DNA from: Comamonas sp. KCTC 72670
GTDB taxonomy: Bacteria; Myxococcota; Myxococcia; Myxococcales; Myxococcaceae
Length of the DNA: 64,000 nt
NCBI GenBank assembly: GCA_014656495.1
Contig: BNCN01000016.1
Location: 62,001-126,000, forward strand
Reading direction: 5' to 3'
A program made the translations under genes and the position numbers. This document shows, one piece after another, positions 1 to 8,258 of the stretch. The notes beneath the pieces were generated by a model that saw only the letters and a program-made list of their open reading frames with translations, had not been told where the DNA came from and ran no database searches. Position 1 is the stretch's first letter; every line of letters starts with the position of its first letter.

Positions 1-614
1 ATCCGGTACGGCTCCACGATGAAGGTGCGGATGACCAGGGCCACGAGCAGCGCCTTGCCGAACCCGCCCAGGAAGTCCGCGGCGCTCTGCTTGCGGAACG
101 CGCCCAGGTGCTGCGCGGTGAGGCCATCCAGCGCCTTCACCTCGGTGCGCAGCCGCTCCGCGTCACCTTCCGCGGAGGCCTGCTCCACGCGCAGCGCCTG
201 CTCCGCGATGCGCTCCTGGACGTCGACGGGCACCTTCCCGCGGATGCCCGGCTTGCCGAGGATGCGCTCGTTCTCCGCGAGCAGCTCGGTCGCCTCGTGC
301 CGCACGCCGCGCAGCGCCTTCTCCTTGGGGGAGACGTTGCGCCACACCAGCAGGCCCACGAAGTACGCGACCATCAACAGCCCCAGGCCCTTCATCATCG
401 GCTGGGCCCACGCCGCGGAGGCGCGCGAGTACTCGATGAGCACCGTATAGGGCACGTACAGCAGGCCGATGATGCACAGCGGGGCCCAGAGGCTGGTGAG
501 CCGCTCGCGCCACACCAGGACGCGGTGGGCGCGGAGCATCTCCGGGGTGCGGCGGGCCGCCATGGCCTCGGACAGCTTCGCGGGAGGCGTGGCGGAGGGC
601 ATGGCGGCGTTCAT
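1..614 (-). CDS. lepB: Signal peptidase I, N-terminal part (cut by window edge)
   Basis: Partial gene; about 204 codons are visible and the C-terminal catalytic part lies beyond the left edge. Reading leftward from the ATG at 614, the protein has two hydrophobic segments (about residues 42-60 and 75-92), a charged roughly 100-residue stretch, and a third hydrophobic stretch ending VIRTFIVEPYRI just at the edge. That ending is the run-in to the catalytic serine motif of type I signal peptidases, which cleave Sec/Tat signal peptides at the outer face of the inner membrane. The start lies 3 bases after the lepA stop, the classical lepA-lepB arrangement, so co-transcription is likely. The serine motif falls unusually far from the N-terminus (past residue 200). 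An alternative ATG four codons downstream cannot be excluded. Confidence 0.85.
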   Translation of the reverse strand, partial: MNAAMPSATPPAKLSEAMAARRTPEMLRAHRVLVWRERLTSLWAPLCIIGLLYVPYTVLIEYSRASAAWAQPMMKGLGLLMVAYFVGLLVWRNVSPKEKALRGVRHEATELLAENERILGKPGIRGKVPVDVQERIAEQALRVEQASAEGDAERLRTEVKALDGLTAQHLGAFRKQSAADFLGGFGKALLVALVIRTFIVEPYR

Positions 615-617
615 GGG

Positions 618-2429
618 TTACTGCTCCGACTTGAGGACCGCGAGGAAGGCTTCCTGCGGAATCTCCACCGTTCCGACCTGCTTCATGCGCTTCTTGCCCT
701 CCTTCTGCTTCTCGAGGAGCTTGCGCTTGCGGCTGATGTCGCCGCCGTAGCACTTGGCGAGCACGTTCTTGCGGATGGCGGAGATGGTCTCACGCGAGAT
801 GATCTTGGCGCCGATCGCCGCCTGGATGGCCACCTCGTACATCTGCTTCGGGATGACCTCCTTCAGCTTCTGGCACACCTCGCGGCCGCGCAGGTACGCG
901 CGCTCGCGGTGCACGATGACGCTGAGGGCGTCCACCGGGTCCCCGTTGATGAGGATGTCAAGGCGGGCCAGGTCCGACTCGATGTAGCCGGCCAGCTCGT
1001 AGTCGAGGCTGGCGTAGCCGCGCGACACGCTCTTGAGCTTGTCGAAGAAGTCGAAGACGACTTCGGCCAGCGGCATCTCGTACGTCACCTGCACGCGCTG
1101 ACCGCTGCTGCCCAGGTACTTCATGTCCTTCTGGACGCCGCGGCGCTCCTGGCACAGCTTGAGGATGGAGCCCAGGTGGTCGTTGGGGACGTGGATGTGG
1201 CAGGTGAGGATGGGCTCCTCGAACTTCTCGATCTGCTGCACCGGCGGCAGCTTGGCCGGGTTGTCCACCAGGATCTGGTCACCCTTGCTGGTGGTGATGC
1301 GGTACACCACGCTGGGCGCGGTGGTGATGAGGTCCAGGTTGTACTCGCGCTCCAGGCGCTCCTGGACGATCTCCATGTGCAGCAGGCCCAGGTAGCCGCA
1401 GCGGAAGCCGAAGCCCAGCGCCGTGGACGACTCCGGCTCGTAGGTGAAGGCCGAGTCGTTGAGCACCAGCTTCGCCAGCGCGTCGCGCAGGTTCTCGTAG
1501 TCCGCGGAGTCCACCGGGAAGATGCCGGAGAACACCATGGGCTTCACTTCCTGGAAGCCGGGGAAGGGCTCGGCCGTGGGACGCGCTTCCTCGGTGACGG
1601 TGTCACCGACCTTGGCGTCCTGGAGCTCCTTCACGTTGGCCACGAGCACGCCCACCTCGCCCGCGATGAGCTGCGGCACCGGGCGGGAGAACGGGCTGAA
1701 CACGCCCAGCTCCTGGACCTCGAAGACCTTGTTGTTGCTGAACAGCTTGATCTTCTGCTTCAGCTTGAGCGTGCCTTCCAGCACGCGCACCAGCGTCACC
1801 ACGCCCCGGTAGTTGTCGTACCAGGAGTCGAAGATGAGCGCCTTGAGCGGCGCGTCCGCCGAGCCCGTCGGGGGCGGCACGTTCTTGACGACGGACTCCA
1901 GGATCTCGTGGATGCCGATGCCCTCCTTCGCGGAGCACGGCACGGCCACCGACGCATCGATGCCGATGACGTCTTCAATCTCCGACCGCGTGCGGTCCAC
2001 GTCCGCGCTGGGCAGGTCGATCTTGTTGATGACCGGGATGATCTCCAGGTTGTGGTCCAGCGCCATGTAGACGTTGGAGAGCGTCTGGGCCTCCACGCCC
2101 TGGGACGCGTCCACCACCAGCAGGGAGCCCTCGCACGCGGCCAGGCTGCGGCTGACCTCGTAGGCGAAGTCGACGTGTCCCGGCGTGTCGATGAGGTTGA
2201 GGACGTACTGCTTGCCGTCCTTGGCGGTGTAGTTCATCCGCACGGACTGGGCTTTGATGGTGATGCCCCGTTCGCGCTCGATGTCCATGTTGTCGAGGAA
2301 CTGGGCCTGCGCCTCGCGCTTGGTCAGCGTCCCCGTCTTGTCGAGGAGACGATCCGCCAGCGTCGACTTTCCATGGTCGATATGGGCGATGATGCAGAAG
2401 TTGCGGATGTGCGCGTTTTCAGCCGGCAT
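618..2429 (-). CDS. lepA: Elongation factor 4 (back-translocating GTPase LepA)
   Basis: A 603-residue translational GTPase, the usual length for LepA/EF4, which acts on stalled or mis-translocated ribosomes. The G1 motif AHIDHGKST lies near the N-terminus, followed by RERGITIKAQ (switch region), DTPGHVDF (G3) and NKIDLP (G4). The C-terminal half keeps the LepA-specific region after GFGFRCGYLGLLHMEIVQ. I chose the ATG at 2429 (MPAENAHIRNF) because it places the G domain at the usual distance from the N-terminus; the frame stays open 30 codons upstream without family-like sequence. lepB follows 3 bases downstream on the same strand. Confidence 0.97.
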   Translation of the reverse strand: MPAENAHIRNFCIIAHIDHGKSTLADRLLDKTGTLTKREAQAQFLDNMDIERERGITIKAQSVRMNYTAKDGKQYVLNLIDTPGHVDFAYEVSRSLAACEGSLLVVDASQGVEAQTLSNVYMALDHNLEIIPVINKIDLPSADVDRTRSEIEDVIGIDASVAVPCSAKEGIGIHEILESVVKNVPPPTGSADAPLKALIFDSWYDNYRGVVTLVRVLEGTLKLKQKIKLFSNNKVFEVQELGVFSPFSRPVPQLIAGEVGVLVANVKELQDAKVGDTVTEEARPTAEPFPGFQEVKPMVFSGIFPVDSADYENLRDALAKLVLNDSAFTYEPESSTALGFGFRCGYLGLLHMEIVQERLEREYNLDLITTAPSVVYRITTSKGDQILVDNPAKLPPVQQIEKFEEPILTCHIHVPNDHLGSILKLCQERRGVQKDMKYLGSSGQRVQVTYEMPLAEVVFDFFDKLKSVSRGYASLDYELAGYIESDLARLDILINGDPVDALSVIVHRERAYLRGREVCQKLKEVIPKQMYEVAIQAAIGAKIISRETISAIRKNVLAKCYGGDISRKRKLLEKQKEGKKRMKQVGTVEIPQEAFLAVLKSEQ

Positions 2430-2661
2430 GTTCAGGGCGCTCGTCGGAAGAAGCGGGCGTGCGTAACAAGGAATCGCGCGAAAATCTACGCGGACGCGTT
2501 CGCCCGATGAGCAACCCACCAGGGGAGCTTGTTTGTTCCCCAGTCATCAGCCCCCGCCGGCCCTGGAATGCCCCCAGGCCGGGCCCGGGGGCCCCTCCCG
2601 GCACGCCAGGACCGCGGCCGGGGTGGCCGCCTTGGTCCGGCGCCTGAGTTGATGCCGCCCT

Positions 2662-2686
2662 CCCCCGCTCCCCATGGGAACGGGGG
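2662..2686. terminator. GC-rich hairpin after the epimerase gene
   Basis: CCCCCG at 2662-2667 pairs with CGGGGG at 2681-2686, and TCCC with GGGA inside, leaving a short loop. There is no U-tract. It lies just downstream of the minus-strand epimerase stop and upstream of lepA, so it may separate the two units. The rest of 2430-2698 shows no gene. Confidence 0.45.
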
Positions 2687-2698
2687 TCCGGGCCCCGC

Positions 2699-3643
2699 TC
2701 AGCCGTGGATGCGAGCGGGCTGCGCGGCCTTCTGGCGGAAGTACTCGATGGTGCGGCGCAGGCCCTCGCGGACGTCCGCGCTGGGCTCCCAGCCGAGCAC
2801 CTTCTTCGCCAGCGCGTTGTCCACGCACGAACGCATCTGCTCGCCCGGCTTGCCGGGGGCGTGGGTGACGGGGACGGTGGAGCCTGCCGCCTCGGCCAGC
2901 AGCGCGTAGAGGCGGTTGATGTCCGTCTCCACGCCGGTGCCGATGTTGATGGCGCCCACGTAGTCCTTCTCGAAGGCGAGCCGGTTGGCGCGGGCCACGT
3001 CCGGGCCGAAGACGAAGTCACGCGTCTGCTTGCCCTCGCCGAAGATGGTGCAGCCCTGCCCGGCGATGAGCCGCTGGCTGAAGATGGCCACCACGCCGGC
3101 CTCGCCGTGCGGGTTCTGCCGGGGGCCGTACACGTTCGCGTAGCGGAGCGCGACGTAGGGCAGGCCGTACTGCGCCCGGTAGTAGCCCAGGTACAGCTCG
3201 CCGGCCGCCTTGGAGACGCCGTACGGGGAGATGGGCCGCGTCGGGTGGTTCTCCGGCGCGGGGAACACGTCCTGCTCGCCGTAGATGGCGCCGCCCGTGG
3301 AGCTGAAGATGACCTTCTTCACCCCAGAGACGCGGGCGGCCTCCAGCAGGTTCAGCATGCCGCGGATGTTCACGTCCGCGTCGAAGCTGGGGTCGTCCAC
3401 GCTGCGGCGCACGTCCATCTGCGCCGCCAGGTGGCAGAGCACGTCGGGCTTCTCGGACTTGATGAGCTCCGACGCCTCGCGGCTGCGGATGTCATGCACC
3501 GCCAGGCGGACGCGCGGGTCCAGGTTCTCCCGCTTGCCGCCGGACAGGTCATCCAGCGCGATGACCTCATGGCCACCGCGCAGGAACTCATCGCACACAT
3601 GCGAGCCAATGAAGCCCGCGCCACCTGTCACCAGGACCTTCAC
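2699..3643 (-). CDS. NAD-dependent nucleotide-sugar epimerase (GalE-like SDR)
   Basis: A 314-residue extended short-chain dehydrogenase. The NAD-binding motif GGAGFIGSH is at residues 7-15, the FSSTGGAIYG strand carries the catalytic hydroxyl region, and SPYGVSKAAGE supplies the Tyr-x3-Lys pair. This pattern fits UDP-glucose/UDP-GlcNAc 4-epimerase-like enzymes that make sugar donors for polysaccharides and LPS; the exact substrate cannot be read from sequence. The next gene upstream on the same strand (47 bp gap) is a second nucleotide-sugar SDR of UDP-xylose synthase type, suggesting a shared donor pathway. M1 opens directly onto the first beta strand, supporting the start. Confidence 0.85.
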   Translation of the reverse strand: MKVLVTGGAGFIGSHVCDEFLRGGHEVIALDDLSGGKRENLDPRVRLAVHDIRSREASELIKSEKPDVLCHLAAQMDVRRSVDDPSFDADVNIRGMLNLLEAARVSGVKKVIFSSTGGAIYGEQDVFPAPENHPTRPISPYGVSKAAGELYLGYYRAQYGLPYVALRYANVYGPRQNPHGEAGVVAIFSQRLIAGQGCTIFGEGKQTRDFVFGPDVARANRLAFEKDYVGAINIGTGVETDINRLYALLAEAAGSTVPVTHAPGKPGEQMRSCVDNALAKKVLGWEPSADVREGLRRTIEYFRQKAAQPARIHG

Positions 3644-3689
3644 GCAACCTCCCGCCTGCAGCCCATCCTGAAATTATCCGAGCCGGAAA

Positions 3690-4658
<969 letters not shown>

Positions 4659-4672
4659 GTCACGCCTCTCTC

Positions 4673-4852
4673 TCACAGCTCGTCGAACGTCGACTGCCCC
4701 GGCAACTGCGCTTTGTACTTCTCCAGGACCAAGTCGATGCCCTGGCGGATGTACTCGGCCACGGGCACCTTCGTCTTCTGGTTCAGCGCCTTGAGGAGCT
4801 CGTTCTGCTCCGGGGTGATGTAGATGGTGGTGCTGACTTTCTTTCGGGCCAT
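4673..4852 (-). CDS. Small ribbon-helix-helix DNA-binding protein
   Basis: A 59-residue protein: MARKKVSTTIYITPEQNELL, then a helix ending in YIRQGIDLVLEKYK. The short beta strand (STTIYIT) followed by two helices is the ribbon-helix-helix (CopG/MetJ/Arc) fold, which binds DNA as a dimer through the beta ribbon. It is the first gene of a probable operon with two nucleotide-sugar enzymes. No Shine-Dalgarno is visible before the ATG; instead an AT-rich patch with a TATATT -10-like box lies 14-19 bases upstream, so the mRNA may be nearly leaderless and the patch may also be its own operator. Target genes are unknown. Confidence 0.8.
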   Translation of the reverse strand: MARKKVSTTIYITPEQNELLKALNQKTKVPVAEYIRQGIDLVLEKYKAQLPGQSTFDEL

Positions 4853-4856
4853 GGCG

Positions 4857-4872
4857 ATATGTGAAAATATAT
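4857..4872. promoter_or_regulatory. AT-rich near-palindrome at the RHH gene start (putative promoter/operator)
   Basis: Sixteen bases, ATATGTGAAAATATAT, entirely A/T except two G, in otherwise GC-rich sequence. On the minus strand it contains TATATT (4871-4866), a good -10 box, only 14 bases from the RHH ATG. The ATAT...ATAT ends give it dyad character, as expected for an RHH dimer site. It also lies between divergent genes. Function is inferred. Confidence 0.45.
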
Positions 4873-4946
4873 GGAATGACGTGTCGCGCGAAAGCATCTC
4901 GTGCGTACCTTGTCGCCAGCCGGGCCCCGCACGCTGGGAGTTCTCC

Positions 4947-5543
4947 ATGGCACGCTTCAAGCAATTGATTTTCCTGGGCTTTGTGGCCACGGGTGCGCTG
5001 GCGGGCTGCGCCTCCAGCACGTCGGCGGAGCGGGACGGCCAGGCCGGACGGGGCCGGGCGCCCGGGGAGGCCATCCGCCCGGAGCGCGCCGGTGGCGAGG
5101 ACGTGACGGAGCAGGACGCCAACGGCGACGGCCGCCCGGACGTGTGGACGTACACGGTGGACGGCCGCAAGGTGCGCCAGGAGCTGGACCTGAACTGGGA
5201 CGGCCGCGTGGACCTGACGCGCTACTTCGACGCCAACGGCGACAAGGTGCGCGAGTCACTGGACCTGGACTTCGACGGCCGGGTGGACGCGACGTACTTC
5301 TACGAGAAGGGCGTCAACACGCGGCGCGAGCGCGACACCAACGGTGACGGGCTCCCGGACAGCTTCACCTACTACGAGGCCGGCAAGCTGGTGCGCAAGG
5401 AGCGCGACACCCGCGGCACGGGCCGCATCGACTACTGGGAGTACTGGGAGAACGGCCAGGTGGACCGCATCGGCGAGGACCTGGACGGCGACGGCACCGT
5501 GGACAAGTGGACCCGCAACCCGAACAACACGGCCCGCGAGTAG
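4947..5543 (+). CDS. Lipoprotein with repeated Asp/Asn/Gly calcium-loop-like motifs
   Basis: A 198-residue predicted lipoprotein. The signal peptide ends in lipobox LAGC with Cys21. The mature part is built from about seven imperfect repeats with acidic loops such as DANGDGRPDVW, DLNWDGRVDL, DTNGDGLPDSF and DLDGDGTVDKW, each followed by an aromatic beta-like segment. DxNxDG-type loops resemble calcium-binding EF-hand/dockerin or thrombospondin-type loops, so Ca2+ binding at the cell envelope is plausible but unproven. It is transcribed divergently from the RHH/nucleotide-sugar operon and converges with the cupin gene; its stop codon lies in the loop of a perfect hairpin. Confidence 0.8.
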   Translation: MARFKQLIFLGFVATGALAGCASSTSAERDGQAGRGRAPGEAIRPERAGGEDVTEQDANGDGRPDVWTYTVDGRKVRQELDLNWDGRVDLTRYFDANGDKVRESLDLDFDGRVDATYFYEKGVNTRRERDTNGDGLPDSFTYYEAGKLVRKERDTRGTGRIDYWEYWENGQVDRIGEDLDGDGTVDKWTRNPNNTARE

Positions 5544-5552
5544 GCGGGCCGT
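5529..5552. terminator. Bidirectional hairpin overlapping the lipoprotein stop codon
   Basis: ACGGCCCGC (5529-5537) pairs perfectly with GCGGGCCGT (5544-5552); the loop GAGTAG contains the stop codon. It separates the convergent lipoprotein and cupin genes. No U-tract. Confidence 0.55.
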
Positions 5553-5567
5553 GGCGGTGGTGACGGG

Positions 5568-5930
5568 CTACGGGTTGCTGGTGCCCGTGCGCCCGTAGGC
5601 GTCCTCGAGCCGGACCACGTCGTCCAGCTCCGGGGTGCTGACCTCGAGGATGTCGCAGTCGGTCAGCGCCACCATGCGGTGCTTGGTGAGCGGCTTGATG
5701 TGGTAGCTCTCACCCGGGCTCATCTCCTTCTCGATGAGCCCCTGGCCTTCGTCCACGACGAAGAGCAGCTTGCCGTTCTGGACGTGGATCGTCTCGTCCT
5801 TCTGGTTGTGGAACTGCAGGCTGAGCTTGTGGCCCTGCTTCACGTGCAGCAGCTTCCCCACGTAGCGGTCCGTGTGAGCCCAGATGAGTTCGTATCCCCA
5901 GGGCTTCTCGACCCGCCTCGTCGTCGTCAT
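5568..5930 (-). CDS. Small cupin, mannose-6-phosphate isomerase type II-like
   Basis: A 120-residue single-domain cupin. It begins RVEKPWGYELIWAHTDRYVG, the opening of the cupin domain of type II phosphomannose isomerases/GDP-mannose pyrophosphorylases, and keeps the metal-site features QFHNQKDETIHV and PLTKHRM. Larger family members interconvert mannose-6-phosphate and fructose-6-phosphate; this short form has only the cupin, so isomerase activity is likely but the substrate is uncertain. It lies 27 bases after the SPOR-domain gene on the same strand. Confidence 0.8.
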   Translation of the reverse strand: MTTTRRVEKPWGYELIWAHTDRYVGKLLHVKQGHKLSLQFHNQKDETIHVQNGKLLFVVDEGQGLIEKEMSPGESYHIKPLTKHRMVALTDCDILEVSTPELDDVVRLEDAYGRTGTSNP

Positions 5931-5957
5931 GGCGCTTCCCGTCTTCCTCGGTCCGCT

Positions 5958-6857
5958 CTAGTTCGTGCCGGCCACGAATGCGTCGAGCGAAGTCTCACGC
6001 TTGAAGTCTGACAGATACCGGGTGGCCGCATCCCGGGACGCGAAGCTCCCCATGCGGACGCGGTACCACGTGCCCTTGCCGGGCACTTCCGCCGTCAGGA
6101 TATAGGGGGCATAGCCCCGGTCACGCAACTTGGCCGCGAAGCGCTCGGCTTCATGCTTGTCCTGGGACGCCGAGAGCTGGAGCGTGAAGGCCCCACCCTT
6201 CACCGCCTGCGCCGGCGGAGACGCGGGCTGCGACGGCTGCTGGGTGGCGCGGGCGATGGCCTCCTTCAAGCCGCCGCCCTCGGTGGTGGTGGTGCGCGTG
6301 GGGACCGCGGCGGCCTCCACCTTCCCCGACACGGGCACTGCCTGGGCGACAGCGGCGGGCGGCGCGGTGGGCGCCTCGGCGACGACGACCCGCTCCGGCG
6401 CGGCGGCCTTCGGCTCCTCCGGCGGCAGCTCCCCCGTGTCCGGGTCCGGCGTGGGCGCCAGCGCCATGCGCTGGGCGGACGCGGGCTTGGACTCGGCGGG
6501 CTTCGCCGGCTCGGGCGGCTTCGGCGCGGCGGGCTTCTCCGCCGGCGGCGGGGCCTTGGCCACGGCGGGCTTCGGCGGCGGGGGCACCTCGGTCGAGGCC
6601 TTCCGGGTCAGCTCGTCCGGGAAGATCAGCGCCTGGTCCTGCTGCGCGTTCTGGAGCGCCTGCGCGTTGGCATCCAGCGCGGAGAGCAGGTCCGGAGCGG
6701 CCACGGCGTCCGCGTTGCCCGCGAGCTTCTTGCCCACGACGACGCCGAGCACGAACACAGCGCCCATCACGACGATGCTGGCGATGAGCAGGCTGACGAT
6801 CTGCCGGTTGTCCAGAGAGACGTCGAACTTCTCCTTCATCCGGTGAGCATCACGCAT
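5958..6857 (-). CDS. Membrane-anchored SPOR-domain protein
   Basis: A 299-residue bitopic protein: a short cytoplasmic N-terminus, one transmembrane helix (VSLLIASIVVMGAVFVLGVV), a roughly 140-residue Pro/Ala/Glu-rich periplasmic linker and a C-terminal SPOR domain of about 75 residues starting near GAFTLQLSASQDKHEAERF. SPOR domains bind denuded glycan strands of septal peptidoglycan, so a role in division or cell-wall remodelling is expected. I chose the ATG at 6857 because AAGGA lies about 10 bases upstream; ATG 6839 and an in-frame start at 6896 are alternatives. The cupin gene follows 27 bases downstream. Confidence 0.85.
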   Translation of the reverse strand: MRDAHRMKEKFDVSLDNRQIVSLLIASIVVMGAVFVLGVVVGKKLAGNADAVAAPDLLSALDANAQALQNAQQDQALIFPDELTRKASTEVPPPPKPAVAKAPPPAEKPAAPKPPEPAKPAESKPASAQRMALAPTPDPDTGELPPEEPKAAAPERVVVAEAPTAPPAAVAQAVPVSGKVEAAAVPTRTTTTEGGGLKEAIARATQQPSQPASPPAQAVKGGAFTLQLSASQDKHEAERFAAKLRDRGYAPYILTAEVPGKGTWYRVRMGSFASRDAATRYLSDFKRETSLDAFVAGTN

Positions 6858-6991
6858 GGCTTGAAAGTCCTTGGGCACGAACGCCGCGGGCCGCACGAGT
6901 CCGTGTTGCGGCCTGTAGCGACGGCATGGAGGGCAAAGTACGCCCCACCCCAGGGCCGGTCAAATTCGCGGTCCGCCTCCGCGGCACCCCA

Positions 6992-7375
6992 TCAACCCGT
7001 CGCGGGGATGTTGAACGCGGGCGTCACTGCGAGGGGGTGCGCGGGCAGTGCCCCATCAGGGGGGGGCGCCACGCCGCTGCCATCCGCCGTGGCAGGTGGG
7101 GCGTTGAGGCGCTCGCGCAGCTCCTTCCCCGCGGAGAACGACAGGGTCCGGCGCGTGGGCACCAGGACGCGCTCCCCCGTCTTGGGGTTGCGGCCGGTGC
7201 GGGCTCGGCGCGTGCGGACGGCGAAGACGCCGAAGCCGCGCAGCTCGATGCGCTTCCCGGCCACCAACGCTCGGGACATCTCGTCGAAGACCGCATGGAC
7301 GATGGCTTCCACCTCACGCCGTGGGACATGCGGTGCACGCTCCACGATGCGCTCGATGAGCTCACTGCGCGTCAT
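6992..7375 (-). CDS. HU/IHF family DNA-bending protein with a C-terminal tail
   Basis: A 127-residue histone-like protein. Residues 1-92 fit HU/IHF: MTRSELIERIVERAP, the helix EVEAIVHAVFDEMSRAL, then KRIELRGFGVFAVRTRRART and the minor-groove arm GRNPKTGERV, ending in a strand with LSFSAGKELRERL. MTRSELIERI is especially like IHF-beta. These proteins bend DNA as dimers. Unusual here is a Pro/Ala-rich tail of about 35 residues beyond the normal end. A strong GGGAGG lies 5 bases before the ATG at 7375, fixing the start. It follows the FecR-like lipoprotein gene by 73 bases. Confidence 0.9.
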   Translation of the reverse strand: MTRSELIERIVERAPHVPRREVEAIVHAVFDEMSRALVAGKRIELRGFGVFAVRTRRARTGRNPKTGERVLVPTRRTLSFSAGKELRERLNAPPATADGSGVAPPPDGALPAHPLAVTPAFNIPATG

Positions 7376-7448
7376 GCAAACCTCCCGCTGGGCGATCGGG
7401 GACTCTACCGAAGCGGGCCCCCGCAGGACAAACCGCCCTCCCCTCCAC

Positions 7449-8231
7449 TCAACGAAGGCGGACGTCTGCGGGGCCTTCGACCTCCACCTTCCGGCCATCC
7501 GGCGTGCGCAGCACCACCTCCGCGCCGGACGGGACCACCAGCCGCACGGTGCGGCCCAGCGGGATGTCGCCGCCCTCCAGCAGCACGGCGGTGGCCAGGT
7601 CATCTGTCTCCGCCACGACGTAGCCGTCCTCCACGGTGGCCACCACGCCGTTTTCGCCCAGTGAGCCCGCGTGGATGTGCGGCACCCGCGGCCGGTGCGG
7701 AGGCGCAGGCAGCGGCTTGCGCGGGCCCTCCGTGGCCGCCGCGTCCGACGCCTTCTTGGACGACAGGCCATTGGGCGTGAAGAAGGCGGCGAAGTAGCCG
7801 CTGGGGTTGTACGGGTCGTCCTGCTGCGCGCTCGCGGGCGTCACCTGCACCTGCGTGTAGCGCGCGGCGATGATGCGCAGCGGCCGGGGCGCTTCCTGCA
7901 GCTTGCCCTCCGCGATCTGGCGGGACGGCAGGTTGACGCCATGGAGCTTGGCCTCGTCCGCGTCCCCCACCTCCAGGGAGTCACCCTTCTTCAGGAAGCG
8001 CAGGCCGCCGCCGTAGAACTCCAGCACCGCGGGCCCGGTCGCCTTCAGCTCGTCATGGCCGAGCAGCTGCGAGCCCACCGCGATGGGCCGCCACTCCTTG
8101 CCCTGCGCGCGAAGCACTGGCGCGCCGGCCGCGAGCAAGCCCGCGACGGGCTTGTCCGAGCGCTCCTTGCACCCCGATGCCACGGCCATGACCACGGCCG
8201 CGAGCACGCCGCTCATCCAGCGCTGCGCCAT
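7449..8231 (-). CDS. FecR-like lipoprotein
   Basis: A 260-residue predicted lipoprotein: signal peptide with lipobox VASGC (Cys21), then a FecR-like region (GKEWRPIAVGSQLLGHDELKA ... VLEFYGGGLRFLKKGDSLEV), the beta-sandwich pattern of FecR proteins in which a surface is set by a graded list of values. A Pro-rich linker (residues about 175-195) leads to a second short region with similar pattern (VPSGAEVVLRTPDGRKVEV). In myxobacteria such proteins are common envelope components; no sigma/anti-sigma partner is adjacent. GGAGGAG upstream of the ATG at 8231 supports the start. It is 27 bases downstream of mnmA. Confidence 0.75.
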   Translation of the reverse strand: MAQRWMSGVLAAVVMAVASGCKERSDKPVAGLLAAGAPVLRAQGKEWRPIAVGSQLLGHDELKATGPAVLEFYGGGLRFLKKGDSLEVGDADEAKLHGVNLPSRQIAEGKLQEAPRPLRIIAARYTQVQVTPASAQQDDPYNPSGYFAAFFTPNGLSSKKASDAAATEGPRKPLPAPPHRPRVPHIHAGSLGENGVVATVEDGYVVAETDDLATAVLLEGGDIPLGRTVRLVVPSGAEVVLRTPDGRKVEVEGPADVRLR

Positions 8232-8258
8232 GCGATGTCTCCTCCAGGTGGCGCGGGG

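Noticed and set aside
108..2510. An 800-codon open frame on the plus strand opposite lepA and lepB
   Set aside because: It is the antisense of lepA/lepB; the residue composition (His, Asp, Val, Leu and Arg runs) is typical of a GC-rich shadow frame and no domain is visible.
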